NCBI GenBank assembly: GCA_046349155.1
Contig: JAXMCW010000002.1
Span: forward strand, 124,001 to 188,000
Source of the DNA: Alsobacter sp046349155
GTDB lineage: Bacteria; Pseudomonadota; Alphaproteobacteria; Rhizobiales; Beijerinckiaceae
DNA length: 64,000 nucleotides
Direction of reading: 5' to 3'
Positions 57,028 through 64,000 of the stretch are shown here, one piece after another. How positions within the stretch are numbered: position 1 is the stretch's first letter; every line of letters starts with the position of its first letter. The position numbers and the translations under genes were made by a program. Below the pieces are notes generated by a model. The model had not been told where the DNA came from. It saw only the letters and a list, made by a program, of their open reading frames with translations, and searched no databases.

Positions 57028-58224
57028 TCACCGCTCGACCAGAGCCTTGCGGCGGTTGTAGATGTTCATCACCAGCGAGGTGACGAGGCTGATCGTCAGG
57101 TAGACGAGCATGCTCAGCGCCACGACCTCGATGGCCTGGCCGGTCTGGTTGAGCACCGTTCCGGTGAACACGTTGGTCAGGTCCGGATAGCCGACGAACA
57201 CAGCCAGCGACGAGTTCTTGGTGAGGTTGAGGTACTGGCTGGTGAGCGGCGGGATGATGACCCGCAGCGCCTGGGGGATGATGATCAGCTTCGTCGTGAG
57301 GTTTGGCTTCACGCCGAGCGCGAAGGCGGCCTCGGTCTGGCCGTGCGACACCGACAGGATGCCGGCGCGCACCACCTCGGTGATGAAGGCGCCGGTATAG
57401 ACCGTCAGTCCGAAGAGCAGCGCCAGGAACTCGGGCTGCACCACCATGCCGCCGGTGATGTTGAACTTGCCCGCGGCGGGGAAATTGAACGAGAGCGGCC
57501 GGCCGAGGACGAGGAAGACGAGCAGCGGCAGGAAAACGACAAGTCCCAAGGTCACCCAGCCCACCGGAGACTGCTGGCCCGTGAGCTCCTGCTTGCGGTG
57601 GGCCCAGCGGCGGTAGCCCCAGGTGCCGACGAGGCCTGCCACCAACGCCGCGACGACGAGTCCGAAGCCGGGCTCGGAAACCGGCTGGGGCATGAACAGC
57701 CCGCGCTGGTTCAGGTAGGCGCCGAAGAGCAGCCCGACGCTGTCGCGCACGGCCGGAAGGGCCTTGAGGACCGCATTGTACCAGAACAGCAGCTGCAGCA
57801 GCAGCGGCAGGTTGCGGATGATCTCGACGTACCAGCGCGCCACGCCCGCCACGAGGACGTTCTTGGAGAGCCGCGCGACGCCCATCATGAAGCCGAGCAT
57901 GGTGGCGAGCACGATGCCGATGATGGCGACGAGGAGCGTGTTGAGCAGGCCGACCCAGAAGGCCTGGCCATAGGTGCTGGCGGCCTCGGAATAGGGGATC
58001 AGCGACTGACTGATCGGGAAGCCTGCGATGTTGTCCCAGAAGCCGAACCCGGACGCGATCTTCTGGCGCTGCAGGTTCTCGCGGGCGTTGAGCGTGGCCT
58101 CGAGCACCAGGAACCCGATGCCCAGAAGCAGGAGCGCCTGGAAAACGAGGCTCCTGACCTTCGGATCATTCCACGGAGAAACCTTGGGCTTCTCCGCGCC
58201 GGACGTGCCAGTCGCGAGACTCAT
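57028..58224 (-). CDS. aapQ: General L-amino acid ABC transporter permease AapQ
   Basis: The 398-residue inner-membrane permease has the long AapQ layout: first helix at about 26-46, a periplasmic loop with GFGFWDNIAGFPISQSLIPY, then the permease core. The EAA loop reads TEAAFALGVKPNLTTKLIIIPQALR in two elements. QYLNLTKNSSLAVFVGYPDL is typical of this family. It follows aapJ after 99 bp, a gap containing a strong hairpin. Confidence 0.95.
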   Translation of the reverse strand: MSLATGTSGAEKPKVSPWNDPKVRSLVFQALLLLGIGFLVLEATLNARENLQRQKIASGFGFWDNIAGFPISQSLIPYSEAASTYGQAFWVGLLNTLLVAIIGIVLATMLGFMMGVARLSKNVLVAGVARWYVEIIRNLPLLLQLLFWYNAVLKALPAVRDSVGLLFGAYLNQRGLFMPQPVSEPGFGLVVAALVAGLVGTWGYRRWAHRKQELTGQQSPVGWVTLGLVVFLPLLVFLVLGRPLSFNFPAAGKFNITGGMVVQPEFLALLFGLTVYTGAFITEVVRAGILSVSHGQTEAAFALGVKPNLTTKLIIIPQALRVIIPPLTSQYLNLTKNSSLAVFVGYPDLTNVFTGTVLNQTGQAIEVVALSMLVYLTISLVTSLVMNIYNRRKALVER

Positions 58225-58289
58225 CGTACCATCCCCACCCTCGGAGCACCGGCAGGCAATTGTGATGCCATTTCTCGGCGCAGTCGTGC

Positions 58290-58315
58290 GGCGGGGCGCG
58301 ATGTCGCGCCCCGCC
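58290..58315 (-). promoter_or_regulatory. Intercistronic hairpin between aapJ and aapQ
   Basis: GGCGGGGCGC and GCGCCCCGCC form a perfect 10-bp stem with a 6-nt loop, 8 bp after the aapJ stop codon. There is no T-run. Such structures commonly stabilise the binding-protein mRNA or reduce read-through so that the binding protein exceeds the permeases. Confidence 0.6.
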
Positions 58316-58323
58316 GTCTCGCA

Positions 58324-59340
58324 TCAGCGGATCGGAGGCGCGTATTGCAGGCCACCCTTCGACCACAGGGCATTCAGGCCGCGCGCGATCTTGAGGGGCG
58401 AACCCTGGCCGACGTTCTTCTCGAACACCTCGCCGTAATTGCCCACGCCCTTGATCACGTTGACCGCCCAGTCGTTGCCCAGGCCCAGGGACTCGCCGAA
58501 CTTGCCTTCGGTCCCCAGCAGGCGCTTCACGTCGGGGTTGTCCGACTTGAGCTTCTCATCGACATTGGCCTTGGTCACGCCGAGTTCCTCGGCCGTGACC
58601 TGGGCGAAGCCCACCCAGCGCACGAGGTCGAACCACTGGTCGTCGCCCTTGCGGACCACCGGGCCGAGCGGCTCCTTCGAGATGATCTCGGGCAGAACCA
58701 TGTGCTCGTCGGGCTTTGCGAGGCGCAGGCGCTCCGCGTAGAGGCCCGAAGCGTCGGTCGTGAAGGCGTCGCAGCGACCGGCCTCGTAGGCCTTGAGCGT
58801 GTCGTCCGAGGTCGCGAAGGTCACCGACTTCAGTTCGAGCTTGTTGGCGCGGAAAAAGTCGGCGAGGTTCAGCTCGGTCGTGGTGCCCTGCTGCACGCAG
58901 ATCGAGGCGCCGCCGAGTTCCAGCGCGGAGGCCACCTTCAGGCTCTTGCGAACCATGAAGCCCTGGCCGTCATAGTAGTTGATGCCGGCGAAGAGCAGAC
59001 CCAGGGACGCCTCGCGGGAGATCGTCCAGGTCGTGTTGCGGACCAGCACGTCCACCTCGCCCGACTGGAGCGCCGTGAAGCGGTCCTTGGCCGACAAGGG
59101 AACGAACTTGACCTTGGTCGGATCCTTGAAGATCGCGGCGGCGACGGCCCGGCAATAGTCGACGTCGAGCCCGGTCCAGGCGCCCTGCGCGTCGGGCTGA
59201 CCGAAGCCGGCCAGACCGGTATTCGAGCCGCAATTGAGGACCCCCCGCTGCTTAACGGTATCCAGCGTTCCCGCAGAGGCTGCGCCTGCCACGAGCGCGG
59301 CGACAAGTCCCGCTGCCGCGGACACGATCATCTTTTTCAT
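58324..59340 (-). CDS. aapJ: General L-amino acid ABC transporter substrate-binding protein
   Basis: The 338-residue periplasmic protein is of the SBP family 3 type. A signal peptide covers about 1-23 (MKKMIVSAAAGLVAALVAGAASA in two parts). The mature N-terminus has TLDTVKQRGVLNCGSNTGLAGF. Further AapJ elements are FVPLSAKDRFTALQSGEVDVL, RNTTWT, CDAFTTDASGLY and FDLVRWVGFAQ. It is the first gene of the aap operon, transcribed divergently from metC across 241 bp that hold both promoters. Confidence 0.96.
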   Translation of the reverse strand: MKKMIVSAAAGLVAALVAGAASAGTLDTVKQRGVLNCGSNTGLAGFGQPDAQGAWTGLDVDYCRAVAAAIFKDPTKVKFVPLSAKDRFTALQSGEVDVLVRNTTWTISREASLGLLFAGINYYDGQGFMVRKSLKVASALELGGASICVQQGTTTELNLADFFRANKLELKSVTFATSDDTLKAYEAGRCDAFTTDASGLYAERLRLAKPDEHMVLPEIISKEPLGPVVRKGDDQWFDLVRWVGFAQVTAEELGVTKANVDEKLKSDNPDVKRLLGTEGKFGESLGLGNDWAVNVIKGVGNYGEVFEKNVGQGSPLKIARGLNALWSKGGLQYAPPIR

Positions 59341-59581
59341 TGTGTTGGTGCTCCCACTCCGAAACTTTCCGCGTCACCCGTGGACCGGGGACGCTGCCCG
59401 TTCCGTCCAGCCCCTCGGACGGCGGAACATGCATCCCGGCATCTCATGTGACTTTCGGAGGTCGGTCAAGGGGCTGGATGCGGTGGTTTACGGGCCGCGC
59501 GGCTCCGGATATGCAACCTGACGTTAGTGAAATCGATAAACACGGGGGAGCTTCCAACCCCCGACGGGTGAGAGTGGAAGA

Positions 59582-60772
59582 ATGTCGCGCAAGTTGAGCA
59601 CGGAAGAGAAGAAGCATCTCGGCGATCGCACGCGCCTCGTCCATGCCGGGCGGGATCCGTCCGAGCAGCACGGGTTCATCAACACCCCGATCTACCGCGG
59701 CTCGACGGTGCTCTACCCGACCTACGACGACCTGATCCACCGTCGGGGGCGCTACGTCTATGGCACCAAGGGGACGCCGACCACCGAGGCGCTCGAAACG
59801 GCCTGGACGGAACTCGCGGGAGCGGCGGGCACGGTCGCGGTGCCGTCGGGCCTGGCGGCGATCTCGCTCGCGCTCCTCTCCTGCCTGAAGGCGGGGGACC
59901 ACCTGCTCGTCACGGACAGCGCCTACCTGCCCACCCGGACGTTCTGCGATGGCATCCTGCGCCGCTTCGGCGTGGAGACCTCCTACTACGACCCGCTCGT
60001 CGGCGCGGGGATCGCCGAGCTGCTGCGACCGAACACGACCGCAGTGCTGACGGAGGCCCCGGGCTCCCAGAGCTTCGAGATGCAGGACATTCCCGCCATC
60101 GCGGAGGCTGCTCACCGGCACGGCGCGGTCGTGCTGATGGACAATACCTGGGCCACGCCGCTCTTCTTCCCGCCGCACTCCATGGGGGTCGACCTCGCGA
60201 TCGAGGCGGGCACGAAGTACCTGTCGGGAGGCTCGGACCTGCTGCTTGGACTGGTCTCCGCCAATGAGCGGACCTGGAAGAGCCTGCGCAACACCTACGA
60301 TCTCACGGCCATCTGTCCCGGGCCCGAGGACGTCTTCCTCGCCCTGCGCGGTCTGCGGACCATGGCCCTCCGCCTGAAGGAACATGAGCGGCAGGCGCTC
60401 GCGCTCGCCGGATGGCTGCGGGAGCGCCCCGAGGTGAAGCAAGTGCTGCACCCAGGCCTGCCCGGCGCACCGGGCCACGAGATTTGGAAGCGCGACTTCA
60501 AGGGCTCGTCGGGGCTGTTCTCGGTGATCCTGAATCCGGTGCCCGCGGCGGCGGTCGCCGCCATGCTCGACAGCCTCGCGCTCTTTGGCATGGGCTATTC
60601 CTGGGGCGGCTTCGAGAGCCTCGTCATTCCCTTCGATTGTTCGACGTACCGGACGGCGACGCGATGGAACCCTGGCGGGCCGGCGCTGCGGATCCAGGTC
60701 GGGCTGGAAGACCTTGACGACCTCAAGGCCGACCTCGAGGCCGGCTTCGCCCGCCTGCGGGCGGCGGCCTGA
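59582..60772 (+). CDS. metC: Cystathionine beta-lyase
   Basis: The 396-residue PLP enzyme of the Cys/Met metabolism family cleaves cystathionine to homocysteine, pyruvate and ammonia. It has the N-terminal INTPIYRGSTVLY, YGTKGTPTTEALE and VPSGLAAISLALL elements. The aspartate in VLMDNTWATPL and the PLP lysine Lys212 in AGTKYLSGGSDLLLG form the cofactor site (the usual GHSD reads GGSD). GYSWGGFESLV near the end is typical of this enzyme. Its location beside aapJ is conserved in rhizobia. Confidence 0.94.
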   Translation: MSRKLSTEEKKHLGDRTRLVHAGRDPSEQHGFINTPIYRGSTVLYPTYDDLIHRRGRYVYGTKGTPTTEALETAWTELAGAAGTVAVPSGLAAISLALLSCLKAGDHLLVTDSAYLPTRTFCDGILRRFGVETSYYDPLVGAGIAELLRPNTTAVLTEAPGSQSFEMQDIPAIAEAAHRHGAVVLMDNTWATPLFFPPHSMGVDLAIEAGTKYLSGGSDLLLGLVSANERTWKSLRNTYDLTAICPGPEDVFLALRGLRTMALRLKEHERQALALAGWLRERPEVKQVLHPGLPGAPGHEIWKRDFKGSSGLFSVILNPVPAAAVAAMLDSLALFGMGYSWGGFESLVIPFDCSTYRTATRWNPGGPALRIQVGLEDLDDLKADLEAGFARLRAAA

Positions 60773-60778
60773 GCCGCG

Positions 60779-61105
60779 TCAGCGCGGCTTGGCCGTGCGT
60801 TCCTTGAGCACGAGCATGACGTTGCGCAGGTAGATGCCCACGGCGAGGGCCTGTCCCATGATGATGATGGGCTCTCGCTTCACGAGGCCGTAGACAAGCG
60901 TCATCATCCCGCCTGTGATCGAGAAGATCCAGAAGGCCATGGGCATGACGGAACGCCCTGCCCTCTCGCTGGCGATCCACTGCACGATGAAGCGTGCGGT
61001 GAAGAGCAGCTGCGCGACGATGCCGAAGGCGAGCCAGAAATCGAACCGGGCCACGAACACGTCGTAGAGATAGTCCGTGAGGCCGTGGGAAAAGGCGACG
61101 AGCAT
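60779..61105 (-). CDS. LpxB N-terminal-domain (LAB_N) small membrane protein
   Basis: The 108-residue protein has about three membrane helices. It matches the lipid-A-disaccharide synthase N-terminal domain family (LAB_N): FDFWLAFGIVAQLLFTARFIVQW, ERAGRSVMPMAFW and FSITGGMMTLVYGLVKREP in adjoining parts. Its start codon overlaps the stop of the GT2 gene by one base. In Rhizobium a small protein of this type (RgtF) is needed with a GT2 (RgtE) to make polyprenyl-phosphate-galacturonate, so a helper role in sugar-lipid donor synthesis is likely. Confidence 0.88.
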   Translation of the reverse strand: MLVAFSHGLTDYLYDVFVARFDFWLAFGIVAQLLFTARFIVQWIASERAGRSVMPMAFWIFSITGGMMTLVYGLVKREPIIIMGQALAVGIYLRNVMLVLKERTAKPR

Positions 61106-61848
61106 CAGGCGAGTTCCTGTGCGGCTGGGACCTTGCGCCGGCGCCGGATGAGCCACCACACGCCCGCGAGGTCGAGAATGCCGACCCAGAGGCGGTCGAA
61201 GAAGCCGTAGTTCGAGACGCCGCTGAGCCGAGGCCGGTCGACGACGTCCGCCATCACCACCTCGTAGCCCTCGCGCCGTACCAGCGCCGGCATGAAGCGA
61301 TGAAGGGCGTCGAAATAGGGCAAGGCGAGATAGACCTCGCGGCGGAAGGCCTTGAGCCCGCAGCCCGTGTCGCGCGTGCCGTCCTTCAGCACCGCGCTGC
61401 GAACCGCGTTGGCGACGCGGGACTGCAGCTTCTTGAAGCCGGTGTCCTTGCGTCCCAGGCGCTGCCCGGCGGCGAGGCCGGTGGCCGGGCCACCCGCCTG
61501 CAGCGCCTCGACGAGCCGCGGGATATAGGCGGGGTCGTTCTGCCCGTCGCCGTCGATCGTCACGGCGATGGGCGCGCGGGCGATGCGCACGCCGCTCCGG
61601 ACGGCGGCGCTCTGCCCACAGGAGGAGGCGTGACGCACCACCCGCAACCATGGCTTGTCCCGCTTCAGCTCGGCGAGGACGTCCGGCGTCCCGTCCGTTG
61701 AGCCGTCATCGACATAGACCACCTCGAACGCGGGATAGCCGGCGCAGGCCTTCTCGATCTCGTCCACGAGGGGCCGGATGTTGCCGGCCTCGTTGCGCAC
61801 GGGCACGACGACGCTGATGAGGGGCGCGGGGCCGGCGGATTCGCTCAT
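61105..61848 (-). CDS. Polyprenyl-phosphate glycosyltransferase, family GT2
   Basis: The 247-residue GT-A enzyme resembles ArnC, DPM1 and RgtE. It has the N-terminal LISVVVPVRNEAGNIRPLV, the metal/nucleotide loop VVYVDDGSTDGTPDVL and TIDGDGQNDPAYIP. GCGLKAFRREVYLALPYF is typical of polyprenyl-phosphate sugar transferases. Unlike ArnC it has no pair of C-terminal membrane helices but a short hydrophobic stretch (LDLAGVWWLI). It would transfer a sugar from a nucleotide to polyprenyl phosphate on the cytoplasmic side. It sits between LAB_N and GT39 genes. Confidence 0.9.
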   Translation of the reverse strand: MSESAGPAPLISVVVPVRNEAGNIRPLVDEIEKACAGYPAFEVVYVDDGSTDGTPDVLAELKRDKPWLRVVRHASSCGQSAAVRSGVRIARAPIAVTIDGDGQNDPAYIPRLVEALQAGGPATGLAAGQRLGRKDTGFKKLQSRVANAVRSAVLKDGTRDTGCGLKAFRREVYLALPYFDALHRFMPALVRREGYEVVMADVVDRPRLSGVSNYGFFDRLWVGILDLAGVWWLIRRRRKVPAAQELA

Positions 61849-61855
61849 GGCGGGT

Positions 61856-63556
61856 TCATTGGCTGATATAGACGCCGATGTCGAGCTTGCGCCCGCCGTT
61901 CAGGTTCACGCCCTCGACGCGCGAGAGCAGTCGTGGCGCGGTCCTGGCCTCCATCGCGGCCGCGATGAAGGCTGGTTCCATCCGCTTCTCGACGAAGGCG
62001 ATGCGGCACGCCCCGCCCGCCAGGACCTGCGCGGCCCCGGGGCCGTCGCTCATCTGCAGGTCGGTCCGGGTCAGGAAGACGAGGCTCGGCTCCCGGTAGC
62101 CGGCCGTCACCATCGCCTCCGGCGCGCAGCCGGCCTCGCGTGCGACGGCGGCCAGCCGGGGGCTGATCTTGACGATGCTGACCAGGGGAACCGCCGCGGC
62201 GTAGACGCCCCAGGCGACCGCCACGGACGAGAGGGTCGCGCAGACCGCGGCAGTGCCCGCCTGGCCCGCGAAATAGGCGCGCCAGCCCGCAACGCCCAGC
62301 AGCACGGCCACCAGCAGCACGAGCACGGCCAGAACCGGGGCCACATGCTCCAGCAGCATGAGGCCGGCGCCGACTGCGCCCAGGAGGATCAGGGCGACGA
62401 CGGGAAGCCAGCCGAGGACGACCCGCGCCAGCCAGCCCTGCAGCGGCATGGCCTGGCGCTCGGCTGCGAGGCCGACGAGCAGCGCGAGCGCCGGATAAAG
62501 CGGCAGCACGTAGTGCGGCAGCTTGGTCGGCACCGCCTCGAACACGACCCACATGGGGATGGCCCAGGCCAGCAGGAACAGAACCGCGGGATCGCGGCGC
62601 TCGCGCCACGCGAAGGGGATCGCCAGCAACAGGAACGGCGCAAGCGGCCATGCGGTGCCCAGGAAGGCCGCCACGTAGGCGCCGGGCGGGGCACCGTGCG
62701 ATTCCTGGCCGGACCCCACCTTGGCCAGCATGTCCTGCCCCACCGCCTCGTGGAAGAAGGCGCCACCGCTCTTCAGGCCGATGGCCACGAACCACGGCGC
62801 GACGACCACGATCAGGATGAGGAGCCCGAGCCATGGCCGGATCGGCTTCAGCCAGCCGGTCCAGCGCTCGCTGAAGGACAGGACGAGCACCGCGAGCAAC
62901 GGCACGGCCGGGGTGACCGGCCCCTTCACCAGGATCCCGACGCCGATCGACAACCAGAAGACGAGGACCCAACCGAGGCCGAGCCGGAAGCGGTCGTCGA
63001 GCCTGTTCATCCAGAGGCGTGCGACCACGGCCATGCTCGCCACGACCGTCGCTGTGACCACGGCGTCGGTCTTGGCGAGGCGCGCTTCCACGCCGAGCAG
63101 GATGGTCGCCGCCATCAGCATGGCGCCGACGAAGGCCGCGCGGCGCGTGGTCAGGGCGACGCCGACGGCATAGGTCAGGAGGACGCTGGCCAGGGCTCCC
63201 AGGACGGACGGGATCCGGTAGAGCCAGATCTGCATGCGCGCCTGGGATACGCCCAGGGCCTCGCCGGCGGACACGGCCGCGACCTGCATCCAGTAGATGC
63301 CCACGGGCTTCTTGTTGCGCGCCTCCCCCTGGAAGCGGATCGAGACGGCGTCGCCGGTCTCCAGCATCTGCTTGCTCGCCTGCGCGAAGCGTGGCTCGTC
63401 CCGGTCCATGGGCGGCAGCCCCGTGAATCCGGGCGCGAAGAGCGCAATGCCGAACAGCAGGAGCAGCGCCACCGCACGGGCGTGGGACCTTTCGGCAAAA
63501 GCGAAGAGCGAGGCGCTGAGCGCGGACAGGAAACCGGCTTTGGCTGGCGCGTTCAT
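61856..63556 (-). CDS. ArnT-like glycosyltransferase, family GT39/83
   Basis: The 566-residue integral membrane protein has about 12 helices and the ArnT/PMT-type first periplasmic loop. LPPMDRDEPRFAQASKQMLE contains the catalytic aspartate-glutamate pair, followed by RFQGEARNKKPVGIYWMQ. ILVKGPVTPAVPLLA and PTKLPHYVLPLYPALALL are family elements. It would use polyprenyl-phosphate-sugar in the periplasm to modify lipid A or LPS core. The start at 63556 (MNAPAKAG) fits; the frame upstream is not conserved. It is the first gene of a three-gene operon. Confidence 0.92.
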   Translation of the reverse strand: MNAPAKAGFLSALSASLFAFAERSHARAVALLLLFGIALFAPGFTGLPPMDRDEPRFAQASKQMLETGDAVSIRFQGEARNKKPVGIYWMQVAAVSAGEALGVSQARMQIWLYRIPSVLGALASVLLTYAVGVALTTRRAAFVGAMLMAATILLGVEARLAKTDAVVTATVVASMAVVARLWMNRLDDRFRLGLGWVLVFWLSIGVGILVKGPVTPAVPLLAVLVLSFSERWTGWLKPIRPWLGLLILIVVVAPWFVAIGLKSGGAFFHEAVGQDMLAKVGSGQESHGAPPGAYVAAFLGTAWPLAPFLLLAIPFAWRERRDPAVLFLLAWAIPMWVVFEAVPTKLPHYVLPLYPALALLVGLAAERQAMPLQGWLARVVLGWLPVVALILLGAVGAGLMLLEHVAPVLAVLVLLVAVLLGVAGWRAYFAGQAGTAAVCATLSSVAVAWGVYAAAVPLVSIVKISPRLAAVAREAGCAPEAMVTAGYREPSLVFLTRTDLQMSDGPGAAQVLAGGACRIAFVEKRMEPAFIAAAMEARTAPRLLSRVEGVNLNGGRKLDIGVYISQ

Positions 63557-63830
63557 GGATGACCCTGGCGGGCCCCGGCCCGGCGGCGCCTTCACTGCCG
63601 CAGCCGCGCCGGCTTGTCCAGTTGCGGGGTGGAGGGGATGGCCTGCGCCGACGGGGCGGACAGCTGTCGTGGACGGCGCGATCGTGCTAGCGTCCAGACC
63701 GTAGGGGCCAACAAGCGCTCCGCCGCACGACTCGCGAGAGGTCGGCGGCCATGTGCCATGGGACCGGCAACCGTTTTCGCTGGGCCGCGAGGGCCCGCTT
63801 GCATGAGGGGGGCACAACAGGGAGGGCCAC

Positions 63831-64000
63831 ATGGCCGACCATGTTTTGTCCGCGACGCAATCCGCCGCCTCCGAAGCCCTGGAGGTGCGCCGCATCAAGG
63901 CCTCGGATCTTCGGGATTGCCTGCGGGAGGGCCTCGCCGACTTCACGGCGCTGAGGACTCACGCCCTGTTCCTCATCGTACTGTATCCCGTCATCGGGCT
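63831..64000 (+). CDS. DUF2189 family membrane protein, N-terminal part (3' end outside window)
   Basis: The visible 56 residues begin MADHVLSATQSAASEALEV. They continue with RRIKASDLRDCLREGLADF and a hydrophobic ALFLIVLYPVIG running to the window end. The pattern of a short N-terminus, a DL...GL.DF helix and a YPVIG helix is that of DUF2189, predicted integral membrane proteins of unknown function. GGAGG at 63821 precedes the ATG. The frame stays open to the last base. Confidence 0.72.
   Translation, partial: MADHVLSATQSAASEALEVRRIKASDLRDCLREGLADFTALRTHALFLIVLYPVIG

Overview
The window is very GC-rich, densely packed chromosomal DNA from an alphaproteobacterium, most likely of the order Hyphomicrobiales (Rhizobiales) and perhaps near Methylobacteriaceae. 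That placement is an inference. It rests on a TIGR02301 protein, PopZ, an ATP12-type F1 assembly chaperone, aapJQMP beside metC, a ChrR-type anti-sigma factor, NrtR-like NAD regulation and an rgt-like lipid/LPS sugar module. No prophage, transposase, CRISPR array or rRNA operon was seen. No gene-free stretch exceeds about 300 bases.

Layout. 1-780: end of an SDR gene and a Nudix hydrolase. 777-1364: secreted TIGR02301 protein. 1443-6612: a dihydroorotase-like gene divergent from a tightly overlapping housekeeping/repair operon (ygfZ, tag, HD hydrolase, tyrosine phosphatase, Nudix-wHTH NAD regulator), then tRNA-Lys and two small hypothetical genes. 7773-10261: mmsA divergent from a LysR gene, with a clear dyad between them. 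10370-16719: ppc, an orphan TRAP permease pair, a MAPEG protein and an aldo/keto reductase. 16802-22171: an oligopeptide-type ABC operon. 22319-23936: an SGNH-like protein and a DUF4864 protein. 24048-28601: propionyl-CoA carboxylase pccB and pccA around ATP12. 28687-30962: a GT8 glycosyltransferase between two related hypothetical genes. 31173-37171: valS, popZ, tolC and a Pcm-like methyltransferase. 37334-41287: tRNA-Cys, tRNA-Asn, a small secreted protein, aqpZ and katG. 41550-41816: a probable SelW-like selenoprotein gene. 41919-44483: small membrane and secreted proteins and an HlyD-type pair. 44628-52665: a photo-oxidative stress island. 52837-54447: alaX and sseA. 55049-59340: aapPMQJ on the minus strand, divergent from metC. 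60779-63556: a polyprenyl-phosphate sugar module. 63831-end: the start of a DUF2189 gene.

Two results stand out. First, at 41550-41816 (minus) a SelW/Rdx-family gene carries an in-frame TGA exactly where the redox motif CxxC/CxxU needs its second residue. A perfect 7-bp hairpin with a G in its 5-nt loop lies 21 nt downstream, which is the geometry of a bacterial SECIS element. Ordinary gene calling yields only a truncated 69-residue fragment. Second, photolyase, a COG2907 flavoprotein, DUF1365, a Cfa-type methylase, an MFS carrier, an SDR and ChrR form two converging operons. Each operon is preceded by a TGATCC-N18-TA element, the pattern of the singlet-oxygen sigma-E (RpoE/ChrR, ECF11) regulon, although no sigma factor gene is present here.

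The genes suggest an aerobic heterotroph that oxidises valine/propionate-type substrates (mmsA, pccAB) and refills its C4 pool with PEP carboxylase. It imports amino acids and peptides, remodels its outer membrane lipids, and invests in protection against light and peroxide (phr, cfa, katG, chrR).
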